NCBI GenBank assembly: GCA_052143655.1
Contig: JBKQSL010000299.1
Span: 1-15,174 of the forward strand
Length of the DNA stretch: 15,174 nucleotides
Source of the DNA: CAVSUR01 sp052143655
Lineage (GTDB): Bacteria; Actinomycetota; Actinomycetes; Streptosporangiales; Streptosporangiaceae
Direction of reading: 5' to 3'
Shown: piece by piece, positions 1-7,151 of the stretch
Layout: each line of letters starts with the position of its first letter
Position numbering within the stretch: the stretch's first letter is position 1
Notes under the pieces: generated by a model
Told to the model about the DNA's origin: nothing
The model's input: the letters and a program-made list of their open reading frames with translations, nothing else
Database searches by the model: none
Translations under genes and position numbers: made by a program

Positions 1-876
1 CCTGATGCTGCGCACCCACAGTGCGTATCCCGTTGCCAGCTCCCGGGCCGTGGCCTCGTCAGCGGCAGCGACCACGTCAGCCGAGACGCTGACATAAGGC
101 CGGGCTAGCTCGGCCGACGGGCGGAACACGGCCCGGTACCCGTCGACGGCCTGCAGTACCGTGGCCGGGCTGACGTGGTAGTTAGCGGCGAACCGCAGCC
201 CATTGCGGCCTGCCACCTGCGCACTCTGCCCGCCGCTGCTACCCAGGATCCACACCTGCAGGTCGGCGCCCTCGCCGGGGATGGCGTGTGCCTCGACGCC
301 GTCGGCCGACCGGTAACTGCCCCGCAGCAGCGCCAGGATGTCGCCGACCTGCTCGGCGTAGTCCTGCGGCTGCGCGCCGGGCAACTGCAGGAGGCTCCGC
401 TGCACGGCGAGCCGCGGCGACTTCAGCAGTGCGCCGGGCGAGAACCGGGGCGGGATCAGCAGCCCGTTCGGCGCCCGGCCCGCTGCGGCCAGGGCCGGCT
501 CGGGCGGGGGCTGCTCGGGCGGGGGCTGCGGCGGCGGGCCGCCGGACCGGCCGAGGCCGAGGTCGAGCCGGCCCGGATGCAGGGCGTCGATCAGCCCGAA
601 CTCCTCCACGGTCGACAGGGCCGTGCGATGGCCCATCTGGACCGCGCCCGAGCCGATCCGGATGGCGGAGGTAGCCGCCACGGTGAGTGCGAGCACGACG
701 GCCGGCGAGGTGCCGGCGACGCCGGGGTTGAGGTGATGCTCGGCGAACCAGTAGCGGGCGTAGCCGAATCGCTCGGCCGCCTGGGCGAGGTCGATGCTGT
801 TGCGCAGCGCCTGCGCCCCCGTCGAGCCAGCCGGGATCGGGACCAGGTCCAGGATCGCGAGCGGCGTGTCAGCCAT
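1..876 (-). CDS. LLM-class flavin-dependent oxidoreductase (MsnO8-like), 3' end outside window
   Basis: Luciferase-like FMN or F420-dependent monooxygenase; substrate unknown. The frame is open from ATG 876 to the window edge (292 codons, C-terminus missing). Family hallmarks visible are the N-terminal strand LAILDLVPIPAG, the block RYWFAEHHLNPGVAGTSP near residues 42-59, the segment IRIGSGAVQMGH, and PGRLDLGLGRS near residues 103-113. Right after that last motif comes an unusual Pro/Gln/Glu low-complexity insert (GPPPQPPPEQPPPEP), where typical relatives have a short Arg-rich loop. A good ribosome site, AAGGGAG (885-891), lies 8 nt before the ATG. The start overlaps the stop of the upstream monooxygenase gene by 8 bp, so it is the third gene of one operon. 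Family assignment is secure; the substrate is not. Confidence 0.88.
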   Translation of the reverse strand, partial: MADTPLAILDLVPIPAGSTGAQALRNSIDLAQAAERFGYARYWFAEHHLNPGVAGTSPAVVLALTVAATSAIRIGSGAVQMGHRTALSTVEEFGLIDALHPGRLDLGLGRSGGPPPQPPPEQPPPEPALAAAGRAPNGLLIPPRFSPGALLKSPRLAVQRSLLQLPGAQPQDYAEQVGDILALLRGSYRSADGVEAHAIPGEGADLQVWILGSSGGQSAQVAGRNGLRFAANYHVSPATVLQAVDGYRAVFRPSAELARPYVSVSADVVAAADEATARELATGYALWVRSIR

Positions 877-2254
877 GCAGCGGGCTCCCTTCAGCGGGCC
901 GGGGCCGGCTAGGTGCCGCCGGCAGGCCGAGATGCTCGCGCAGCGTCGTCCCGGCGTAGTCGGACCGGAAGACGCCGCGTTCCTGCAGCAGGGGGACGAC
1001 CCGGTCGGCGAACTCGTCCAGCCCGCCCGGGGTGATGTGCGGGACCAGGATGAACCCGTCGCTGGCGTCGGCCTGCACCAGGTCGTTGATCGCTGCGGCT
1101 ACGGTGGCGGCCGAGCCGACGAACGTCTGGCGCCCGGTGACCTCGATGATCAGCTCCCGGATGGACAGGCCGCCGGCCGCGGCCCTGGCCCGCCACTGGC
1201 GCGCGGTGCCGGCCGGGTCCCGGTACATCCGCACGCTCGCGCGGCCGCGCGCCACGGTGGGCTCACCGGGATCGGGGGCGATGTCCGGCAGCGGGCCGTC
1301 CGGATCGCAGCCCGACAGGTCGCGGTTCCACAGCTGCTCGCAGAACGCGATGGCCGTAGCCCCGCTGACCTGCTGCCGCCGTACCTCACGGGCTCGCTCG
1401 GCCGCCTCGGCGTCGGTGCTGCCGAGGACGAACGTGGCCGCGGGCAAGATGAGCAGATCCTCAGCCGCCCGGCCGTACCGGGCCAGCCGGCTCTTCACGT
1501 CGGCGTAGAACGCCTGACCCGCATCGCGGGTGCCGTGCCGGGTAAAGATCGCGTCGGCGCTGGCGGCGGCGAATTCCCGGCCCTCGTCCGAGTCTCCGGC
1601 CTGGAAGATGACCGGACGTCCTTGCGGGCTGCGCGGGACGTCGAACCGTCCGGCGATGTCGAAATGCCCGTCGCGGTAGGCGAACCGGCCTGCGCCGGGA
1701 TCGGCCAGAAAGGTGCCTGACTCCTTGTCCGCCGCGATCTCATCGCCACGCCAGGAGTCGAACAGCTCGCAGGCGGCGGCAAGAAATGCCTTCGCGCGCT
1801 CGTACCGCTGGTCCTCCGGCAGGAACCCGCCGCGGCGGAAGTTCTCCCCGGTGAATGCGTCCCAGGAGGTGACGACGTTCCAGGCGGCCCGGCCGCCAGA
1901 CAGGTGATCCAGGGTGGCGAACTGCCGGGCCACCTCGTACGGCTCGTTGAAAGTCGAGTTGACGGTACCGGCCAGCCCGAGCTGGTCGGTGACGGCTGCC
2001 AGGGCGGCCAGCACGGTGAAGGTGTCCGGCCGTCCCATCACGTCCAGGTCGTAGATGGCACCTTTCTGCTCGCGCAGCCGCAGCCCCTCGGCCAGGAACA
2101 GGAAGTCGAATTTCGCCCGCTCGGCGGTCCGCGCGTAGTGCGCGAATGAGCTGAACTCGATGTGGCTGCCCGACCGGGGATCGCTCCACACGGTCGTGTT
2201 GTTGACCCCCGGGAAGTGGGCCGCGAGATGTACCTGCTTGACGGGCCTGGTCAT
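869..2254 (-). CDS. NtaA/SnaA/DszA-type flavin-dependent monooxygenase
   Basis: 461-residue luciferase-fold monooxygenase of the NtaA/SnaA/DszA group. Known members use FMNH2 from a partner reductase to attack nitrilotriacetate, pristinamycin precursors, sulfones or other heteroatom compounds. Typical features are the N-terminus KQVHLAAHFPGVNNTTVWSD, AKFDFLFLAEGLRLRE (about 48-63), GRPDTFTVLAALAAVTDQLGLAGTVNSTF (split over 75-102), EPYEVARQFATLDHLSGGRAAWNVVTS (about 104-130), and the late segment QAGDSDEGREFAA. Its length is normal for the group. ATG 2254 is chosen because it starts at the family N-terminus and overlaps the preceding stop as ATGA; longer upstream reading in this frame lies over the neighbour and looks non-coding. 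It is the middle gene of a three-gene cluster. No flavin reductase is seen here, so the reductant would come from elsewhere. The physiological substrate cannot be told. Confidence 0.9.
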   Translation of the reverse strand: MTRPVKQVHLAAHFPGVNNTTVWSDPRSGSHIEFSSFAHYARTAERAKFDFLFLAEGLRLREQKGAIYDLDVMGRPDTFTVLAALAAVTDQLGLAGTVNSTFNEPYEVARQFATLDHLSGGRAAWNVVTSWDAFTGENFRRGGFLPEDQRYERAKAFLAAACELFDSWRGDEIAADKESGTFLADPGAGRFAYRDGHFDIAGRFDVPRSPQGRPVIFQAGDSDEGREFAAASADAIFTRHGTRDAGQAFYADVKSRLARYGRAAEDLLILPAATFVLGSTDAEAAERAREVRRQQVSGATAIAFCEQLWNRDLSGCDPDGPLPDIAPDPGEPTVARGRASVRMYRDPAGTARQWRARAAAGGLSIRELIIEVTGRQTFVGSAATVAAAINDLVQADASDGFILVPHITPGGLDEFADRVVPLLQERGVFRSDYAGTTLREHLGLPAAPSRPRPAEGSPLHG

Positions 2255-3489
2255 GTCCGGCGTCCCTGGGCGGTGGCGTAACGGCTCGCGGGGCGCGGCA
2301 GGCCCAGCAGCCCGCGCAGCGTGGCCGCCTCGTACCGGCGCCGGAACGCGCCGCGCCGCTGCAGTTCGGGCACCAGGCCGCGGGTGATTCCGGTGAGGTC
2401 GTGCGGGATGGCCGCGGGACGCAGCCGGAATCCCGACAGGCCGGCCTCCTGCCATTCCTGCAGCAGGTCGGCCAGCTGGGCCGGCGTCCCGGTGAATACC
2501 GCCGCGTCGCTGGCGTTCTCGCCGCCGGCCATCTCGTCCAGCCGGGCCCGGCGGCCAGCCGCGGCGGCGGCGCCGTCGGCCAGGTACACGAGCAGGTCAG
2601 CGAAGACATGAACGGTCTCGCCGGACCGCCCGGCGGCGGCCTGCTCGGCGCGCACCTGCGCTACGGCCTGCCGCGCGTGCGCGGCGTCGCGGGGGGTCAC
2701 GAAGCCCACGTCCGCGGCCTGGCCGACAAGCCCGGCCGCCCGGCCGCCGTGCGCCAGCGCGCTGACCACCGGCTGGCCCTGCGGCGGGCGCGGCGTGATC
2801 GACGGGCCGCGGACCTTGAACCAGCGGCCTTCGAAGTCGATGCAGTGCAGCTTCTCCCGGTCGGCGAACCGGCCGGAGGCCACGTCGCGGATCTCGGCGT
2901 CATCCTCCCAGCTATCCCACAGCCGCCGCATGACCTCGACGTAGTCGGCCGCCTCCGCGAGCAGGCTGGCTGCCAGCTGGCCGCCAGCCGGCCCGCCCGG
3001 CTGCCCGGTGCCCTGTGCCGGGAAGCGACGGCGGCCGAAGTGCGCGGCCTCGGCCTGCCGGGCGGACGCCCGAACCCGGACGCCGGCCCGTCCTGTGCTC
3101 GCGAAATCGACCGTCGCGATGGCCTTGGCCAGGTGAAATGGCTCGGTGTGGGTGACGGTCACGGTGGGGACCAGGCCTACGCCGCGGCTGAGCGGCGCCA
3201 CCCGGGCGGCGGTCAGCACGGCGTCCAGGCGACCGCGCACCTGGTCGATGCGGTCGTCGGGACGTGCCGGGCTGGCCGATTGCAGGCTGAGCGCGTCCTC
3301 GAGCGTGACGAAATCCAGCAGCCCCCGCTCGGCCTCAGCGACCAGGTCTGCCCAGTACCGGGCGGTCAGCAGCTCAGCGGGGCGGGCATCCGGCTCCCGC
3401 CAGGCCGCCGGGTGCCAGCCCGCGCCGTCCAGGGCTACCGCCAGGTGCAGCTGGCCGACCGGCGCAGCCACCGGGCCGGCCTCGGTCAC
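2251..3489 (-). CDS. LLM-class flavin-dependent oxidoreductase
   Basis: 412-residue luciferase-like monooxygenase, first enzyme of the cluster. The sequence shows QLHLAVALDGAGWHPAAWRE at the N-terminus, then YWADLVAEAERGLLDFVTLEDAL, VAPLSRGVGLVPTVTVTHTEPFHLAKAIATVDFASTGRAGVRV in pieces (about 95-138), and DYVEVMRRLWDSWEDDAEIRD followed by HCIDFEGRWFKVRGPSITPRPPQGQPVV, which matches the WDSW...GPxxxPRxPQGxPV pattern of this superfamily. The start is GTG 3489, since no upstream ATG in frame is plausible. The GTG overlaps the TGA of a short upstream open frame (GTGA), implying translational coupling. Its own stop overlaps the next gene's start (ATGA). It is a paralogue, not a duplicate, of the next gene. 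The context suggests organosulfur or related scavenging, but this is inference. Confidence 0.88.
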   Translation of the reverse strand: MTEAGPVAAPVGQLHLAVALDGAGWHPAAWREPDARPAELLTARYWADLVAEAERGLLDFVTLEDALSLQSASPARPDDRIDQVRGRLDAVLTAARVAPLSRGVGLVPTVTVTHTEPFHLAKAIATVDFASTGRAGVRVRASARQAEAAHFGRRRFPAQGTGQPGGPAGGQLAASLLAEAADYVEVMRRLWDSWEDDAEIRDVASGRFADREKLHCIDFEGRWFKVRGPSITPRPPQGQPVVSALAHGGRAAGLVGQAADVGFVTPRDAAHARQAVAQVRAEQAAAGRSGETVHVFADLLVYLADGAAAAAGRRARLDEMAGGENASDAAVFTGTPAQLADLLQEWQEAGLSGFRLRPAAIPHDLTGITRGLVPELQRRGAFRRRYEAATLRGLLGLPRPASRYATAQGRRT

Positions 3490-3617
3490 TCGAAGACCCT
3501 GTCCATGGCGCGGATCCGCACCCCGGCTAGGCCGACCGTGTGCTTCGCCAGCCCGGGTTGCTCCTGGGCGGTGCCTAAGGCACGGGATGAGGCTCTCGGG
3601 ACCCCGGCAGACGTCAT
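3486..3617 (-). CDS. possible 43-residue leader peptide ORF
   Basis: ATG 3617 opens 43 codons ending at TGA 3486-3488. The product starts MTSAGVPRASSRALG and ends VRIRAMDRVFE. An AGGAAG-like ribosome site (3629-3634) lies about 10-11 nt upstream. The stop overlaps the GTG of the first monooxygenase gene in a GTGA junction, the same arrangement as the other junctions of this operon. The peptide has no Cys or run of any residue that would mark a classical attenuator. It could be a real small protein, a coupling leader, or chance. I do not recognise a family. Confidence 0.42.
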   Translation of the reverse strand: MTSAGVPRASSRALGTAQEQPGLAKHTVGLAGVRIRAMDRVFE

Positions 3618-3656
3618 GGCGACTCTGCTTCCTGTCGGTACGGCGACGACACCAGA

Positions 3657-3683
3657 TTAATACCTATTATGACCGCTTATTAA
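3657..3683. promoter_or_regulatory. AT-rich promoter/operator island
   Basis: A short stretch that is strikingly AT-rich for this genome. It holds TTAATA (3657-3662) and its inverted copy TATTAA (3678-3683) with a 15-nt spacer. ATTATG (3666-3671), which reads CATAAT on the minus strand, could be a -10 for the leftward monooxygenase operon; TATTAT reads rightward. No convincing -35 was seen on either strand. It is the natural place for the promoter and operator of the monooxygenase cluster. Confidence 0.45.
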
Positions 3684-3732
3684 CTAGGAGTTCGCGCGGA
3701 TCACCTCTGCCGGCCTTCTGGCCCGCCGGGCC

Positions 3733-3769
3733 CGGACCTGTGGCCCGGGCAGCAGGGGACCTGTGGCCC
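3733..3769 (+). promoter_or_regulatory. tandem DosR/DevR-like boxes
   Basis: Two copies of GGACCTGTGGCCC, in the 14-nt windows 3733-3746 (CGGACCTGTGGCCC) and 3756-3769 (GGGACCTGTGGCCC), have centres 23 bp apart. Each is close to the palindromic DosR core GGGAC-N4-GTCCC; the second differs only by G for T in the right arm. The proximal box is centred about 44 bp before the ATG at 3807. That fits activation of a leaderless or nearly leaderless transcript, with a weak -10 such as TTGCCT (3794-3799). Binding is inferred, not shown. Confidence 0.55.
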
Positions 3770-3806
3770 TCGGCCACGGCAGCCGGCGCCTGGTTGCCTG
3801 ATCAAC

Positions 3807-4337
3807 ATGTTCGTAGCAGAAGACATGCCGCTCGATGTCGGTTTCCCGGTCGCCCGCGCCAAGCTGGTCATGCTGGCTGACGGGCAGTTCTGGCAGCGCG
3901 CCGCGGAAGAGGCCTACGGAACGGGGATGGCCGCCATGGCCGACCCGGACGGGCCGGCCAGGCCGGTGGGCCGGCTGGCCGAGGTCCGGCTCGGCACCCA
4001 GATCGAGACTGACGAGATGATCCGGCTGGTCGTTCGCTGGGAGGCGATCGGGCCGGACGGCACGCTGTTCCCGGCCCTGGACGCCGACCTCACCCTGGTC
4101 CCGGACGGCGAGCACCGCTGCGTGCTCGGGCTGGCCGGGGTCCTGCGGCCGCCGCCCGTCCTGGCGGGCCAGCAGGCGGCCGTGCTCGCGCTGGCCGGCG
4201 GATACCGGCCGCCGGGCCGCCTGGCCGCCGGTGACGTGCACCGGGAAAGCTGGCACCGGTGCGCTCCGGCGACGGTGCGCGGCTACCTGGACCGGATCGG
4301 CTGCGTTCTCAGCCACCCGGCGGGCTCGGCCTGCTGA
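3807..4337 (+). CDS. SRPBCC-like hypothetical protein
   Basis: 176-residue soluble protein. The pattern LVVRWEAIGPDGTLFPALDADLTLVPDG followed by LGLAGVLRPPP and the closing helix HRCAPATVRGYLDRI resembles small actinomycete proteins of the SRPBCC (START/polyketide-cyclase) fold, whose ligands are mostly unknown. No catalytic motif is visible. Start ATG 3807 has no clear ribosome site, so a leaderless start downstream of the tandem DosR-like boxes is possible. The in-frame ATG at 3825 is an alternative six codons in. It lies at the head of the dormancy-type gene block. The fold assignment is by pattern only and moderate. Confidence 0.68.
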   Translation: MFVAEDMPLDVGFPVARAKLVMLADGQFWQRAAEEAYGTGMAAMADPDGPARPVGRLAEVRLGTQIETDEMIRLVVRWEAIGPDGTLFPALDADLTLVPDGEHRCVLGLAGVLRPPPVLAGQQAAVLALAGGYRPPGRLAAGDVHRESWHRCAPATVRGYLDRIGCVLSHPAGSAC

Positions 4338-4380
4338 CCAGCGCGGCGGCGTCTGCCGCCCGGCAGCAGCGCAGATGAAC

Positions 4381-4394
4381 AGGACTTCCGTCCC
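4381..4394 (+). promoter_or_regulatory. DosR/DevR-like box
   Basis: AGGACTTCCGTCCC differs from the ideal palindrome GGGAC-N4-GTCCC by one base. It lies in the 149-bp gap between the SRPBCC-like gene and the zinc-finger gene. Its centre is about 42 bp before a plausible start of transcription near 4430-4437, which has a CATTGT-like -10 at 4425-4430. It would place the zinc-finger gene in the same regulon. Confidence 0.55.
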
Positions 4395-4486
4395 TGCCGC
4401 AGGCTGCCCTGCTTCAGTGGACTGGCATTGTGTTGATGGGAGAGTACAGTTCCGCACGTCAACTGCCCGTCCGGGAGGTGCTGCTG

Positions 4487-5203
4487 GTGCCCGACACCCG
4501 GGCCTGCGCGCAGTGCGGCACCATCTTCGCGCCCCGGCGGGAGCACGCGCGTTTCTGCTCACCGCGCTGCCGCGTCGCCTGGAACCAGCAGGCCGGCGGC
4601 CAGGCCGGCAACAGCATCCTGGACTGGGCGGTCATCGCGATGCGCGACGCGCTCGGCCGGATTCCCAGCGTCCGGATCCGCGACCCGGCCGGGGTATTCG
4701 CGGTGATCAGCGAGGCCGTCTGGCGGATCACGATCGTCGACGCCACCCTGGTCCGCTATCACCCGCAGGCCTACGACCTGGCGCTGGACCGCTCCGCCCC
4801 GCTGCCCCGGCTGGCCATCGAGGACACGTTCGCGGGGCTGCGGTTCGTGCGCAACCAGATGGACCGCTACCCCCGGCCTGCCGACTTCGTGCAGCCGCAC
4901 GCCGGGCCGGACAACCATGGCATCACCTGGTGGCAGTGGCGCAGGATGCCCCAGCCGGCCGTGGCGGCGCTGCCGCCCCGCGCCCAGGACTGGGAGATGA
5001 CCCGCTACCGCGCCTACCAGGCACGGCTGGCCGACCGCAGGATCGGGGAAACCTTCGACGAGGCCGCGGACTTCGTCGAGCTTGTCCTGCGCTGCGCGGC
5101 CGGCGAGGCGGCGGCCCACGGCCCTGCCCTGACCGGGACGCAGCGGGGCCAGGCGAGCGCAGGGCCGGCCCAGGAGCCCGAAACAGCCGGTACGCACGCC
5201 TGA
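4487..5203 (+). CDS. zinc-finger (CxxC...CxxxC) hypothetical protein
   Basis: 238-residue protein. Its N-terminus carries CAQCGTIFAPRREHARFCSP followed by RCR, giving Cys 7, 10, 24 and 28: a treble-clef-type zinc site as in many FCSxxCR fingers. The rest is an unrecognised domain with DWAVIAMRDALGRIPSVRI and HGITWWQWRRMP and a disordered, Gly/Ala/Pro-rich tail. GTG 4487 is preferred because GGGAGG stands 8 nt upstream, and the finger then begins at once. In-frame starts at 4430 (GTG) and 4436 (ATG) would add up to 19 residues of uncharacteristic sequence. A DosR-like box lies about 95 bp upstream. A role in nucleic-acid or protein binding is a guess from the finger alone. Confidence 0.72.
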   Translation: MPDTRACAQCGTIFAPRREHARFCSPRCRVAWNQQAGGQAGNSILDWAVIAMRDALGRIPSVRIRDPAGVFAVISEAVWRITIVDATLVRYHPQAYDLALDRSAPLPRLAIEDTFAGLRFVRNQMDRYPRPADFVQPHAGPDNHGITWWQWRRMPQPAVAALPPRAQDWEMTRYRAYQARLADRRIGETFDEAADFVELVLRCAAGEAAAHGPALTGTQRGQASAGPAQEPETAGTHA

Positions 5204-5324
5204 TCACCGTGTCATAGGTCCTGCTCGGCGGGGCGGTTGGACTCTGACGCCCAGCAGGCCGGCGGGCGATCCTGAACATGTGTCTGCTAACTTCCTGCAT
5301 CCAAACCGGGCCAGCTGGGGCACC

Positions 5325-5618
5325 GTGACCGAGCCGCCGCCGGCCGCGCCGGATCAGCCGCGGCCGGCCGTCACCCGGCTGGTGGACTGGCGCGCGGCCC
5401 GGCGGGCCGGGCGGGCCTGCTGCTGCCCGGCCGCCCCGCTGGTGATCGCGGTCATGCCGCCCACGGCCAGCCGCCCGCACCAGACCGAGCTGCTGCTGTG
5501 CGGCCACCATTACCGGGTCAGCAGGCAGGCGCTGACGGCCGCGGGCGCGACTGTCATGGACCTGGGCGGCATGCCGGTCGGCGACGGCGACTGGCCCGCG
5601 CCGCGCCCTGAGGCGTAG
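5325..5618 (+). CDS. DUF7455-like small Cys/His protein
   Basis: 97-residue protein with the start taken as GTG 5325 (MTEPPPAAPDQ); an in-frame GTG at 5280 would add 15 residues. Neither start has a strong ribosome site. The core ARRAGRACCCPAAPLVIAVM ... TELLLCGHHYRVSRQAL follows the layout of DUF7455 proteins, where paired Cys and a CxHH motif probably hold a metal ion. Here the first Cys pair appears as a CCC run. The stop TAG (5616-5618) directly abuts the ATG of the nicotinate phosphoribosyltransferase gene, so the two are probably co-transcribed. Function is unknown. Confidence 0.62.
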   Translation: MTEPPPAAPDQPRPAVTRLVDWRAARRAGRACCCPAAPLVIAVMPPTASRPHQTELLLCGHHYRVSRQALTAAGATVMDLGGMPVGDGDWPAPRPEA

Positions 5619-6986
5619 ATGCCCGGCGGTCTGCTGACCGACCTGTATGAGCTGAACATGGCGGTCAGCTACCTGCGGCGGGGCATGACCGGCCCGGCCA
5701 CCTTCAGCCTGTTCATCCGCCGCCTGCCGCCCAGCCGGGGTTTCGTGATCAGCGCGGGGCTGGCCGACTGCCTGGACTACCTGGAGCAGTTCTCCTTCAC
5801 CGAGCAGGACCTGGCCTGGCTCGCCGCAGACCAGGGACTGACGCCGGAGGATCTGCGGGCACTGGCGGGCGTCCGGTTCACCGGAGACGTCTGGGCGGCC
5901 CCCGAGGGCACCGCCGTGTTCGCCGGCGAGCCGCTGCTGGAGGTGACCGCCCCGATAGCGCAGGCCCAGCTGGCCGAGACGGTCCTGCTCAACCAGGTGA
6001 CGTTCCAGTCGGCCATCGCGACCAAGGCGGCCCGGTGCGTGCTCGCCGCGGGCGGCGCGCAGCTGGTGGACTTCTCCTTCCGGCGGACGCAGGGCCTGGC
6101 AGCGGGGCTGACCGTGGCCCGCGCGTCGGCGATCGCGGGGTTCGCCGCCACCAGTAACGCCGAGGCGGCGCGCCGGTACGGGCTAACCGCGTCCGGCACC
6201 ATGGCGCACTCCTACATCGAGGCCGCCGCCAGCGAGGAGCAGGCGTTCACCGCGTTCGCCGAGGACTTTCCCGGCAAGACCACCTTCCTGGTCGACACCT
6301 ACGACACCGGCCGGGGCGTCCGCGCCGCGATCGAGGTGACGCGCCGACTGGGCCTGCCCGGCCCGGTGGGCATCAGGCTGGACTCCGGTGACCTGGCCGC
6401 GCAGGCGTTCATGGCCCGGCGCCTGCTGGACGAGGCCGGCCTGGCCAGCGCGCGGATCGTCGCCAGCGGCGGGCTGGACGAGTACGCGATCGCCGGCCTG
6501 GTGGCCAGCGGCGCGCCGATCGACGTCTACGGGGTCGGCACGAAGATGGGCGTGTCCGCCGACGCGCCGTACCTGGACACCGCATACAAGCTCGTCGAGT
6601 ACGCCGGCCGGCCGGTCATGAAGCTGTCGGCGGGCAAGGCCACCCTGCCGGGGGCCAAGCAGGTCTACCGCGGCCCGGCCGGCGACGTGCTCGCGCTGCG
6701 GGCCGAGCCGCCGCCAGCGGACGGCCGGCCGCTGCTGGTCCCGGTGATGCGGGCAGGCGTGCGCACCACCGCGGCCGAGCCGGTCAGCGCGGCGCAGCGG
6801 CGCTGCGCGGCCAGCCTGGACTGGCTTGCGCCGGCTGCCCGGGCGCTGCGCGAGCCGGCGCCGGTTCCCGTGGCCATCAGCCCGGCGCTCGCCGCGGCGC
6901 AGGACGACCTGGCCCGGCAGCTGCGGCAGCGGACCAGCGCAAGGTCCTTCGGCCCTGGCCAGGAGGGCCGCCGGGCGGCGAGATGA
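5619..6986 (+). CDS. pncB: nicotinate phosphoribosyltransferase
   Basis: 455-residue NAPRT, joining nicotinate and PRPP to make nicotinate mononucleotide in NAD salvage. Hallmarks are LLTDLYELNMA at the N-terminus, LLNQVTFQSAIATKAAR, DFSFRRTQG, GTMAHSYIEA with the His (residue 197) that is phosphorylated in the family, TFLVDTYDTGRG, GIRLDSGDLA, and IDVYGVGTKMGVSADAPYLD followed by YKLVEY. Full length for the family. GAGG (5610-5613) stands 5 nt before the ATG. It is the likely counterpart of mycobacterial PncB2 (Rv0573c), which belongs to the DosR regulon next to Rv0571c. That matches the presence of an Rv0571c-like gene and DosR-like boxes in this window. No box was seen directly upstream, so it may ride on read-through from the units before it. 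Confidence 0.93.
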   Translation: MPGGLLTDLYELNMAVSYLRRGMTGPATFSLFIRRLPPSRGFVISAGLADCLDYLEQFSFTEQDLAWLAADQGLTPEDLRALAGVRFTGDVWAAPEGTAVFAGEPLLEVTAPIAQAQLAETVLLNQVTFQSAIATKAARCVLAAGGAQLVDFSFRRTQGLAAGLTVARASAIAGFAATSNAEAARRYGLTASGTMAHSYIEAAASEEQAFTAFAEDFPGKTTFLVDTYDTGRGVRAAIEVTRRLGLPGPVGIRLDSGDLAAQAFMARRLLDEAGLASARIVASGGLDEYAIAGLVASGAPIDVYGVGTKMGVSADAPYLDTAYKLVEYAGRPVMKLSAGKATLPGAKQVYRGPAGDVLALRAEPPPADGRPLLVPVMRAGVRTTAAEPVSAAQRRCAASLDWLAPAARALREPAPVPVAISPALAAAQDDLARQLRQRTSARSFGPGQEGRRAAR

Positions 6987-7119
6987 GAATGCAAAAAAAG
7001 GGCTAGCCGTGCTGGTCAGCGACCTGCCTGCGAGACGTTCGGGGGAACGGCCGGATCGCGCAGCGGCTGACCGGTCCGTCCGGCAGGCACGTCGGCCCCA
7101 GCGCGGGCTAGCGGCGCGG

Positions 7120-7132
7120 CCAGGATTCCTGG
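7120..7132. promoter_or_regulatory. 13-bp palindrome before the hibernation-factor gene
   Basis: CCAGGA-T-TCCTGG is a perfect odd-centred palindrome ending about 20 nt before the ATG at 7152, just upstream of the GGGGTGAG ribosome site. It could be an operator or a small hairpin in the leader. The gap 6987-7151 also holds a seven-A run (6993-6999) and a CGTTC-GGGG-GAACG hairpin near 7034, but no DosR-like box good enough to claim. Confidence 0.35.
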
Positions 7133-7151
7133 TCGATAGGGGTGAGCGATC

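Noticed and set aside
175..912. Long plus-strand open frame opposite the first monooxygenase gene
   Set aside because: It is an antisense frame of a well-conserved minus-strand gene; its product is Arg/Gly/Ala-rich without any domain.
5245..5262. TGGACTCTGACGCCC as a DosR-like box before the DUF7455-like gene
   Set aside because: The arms are not symmetric with the required spacing, and only one half resembles the motif.
7060..7085. CTGACCGGTCCGTCC as a further DosR-like box before the hibernation-factor gene
   Set aside because: Too many departures from GGGAC-N4-GTCCC; in this base composition such partial matches are expected by chance.
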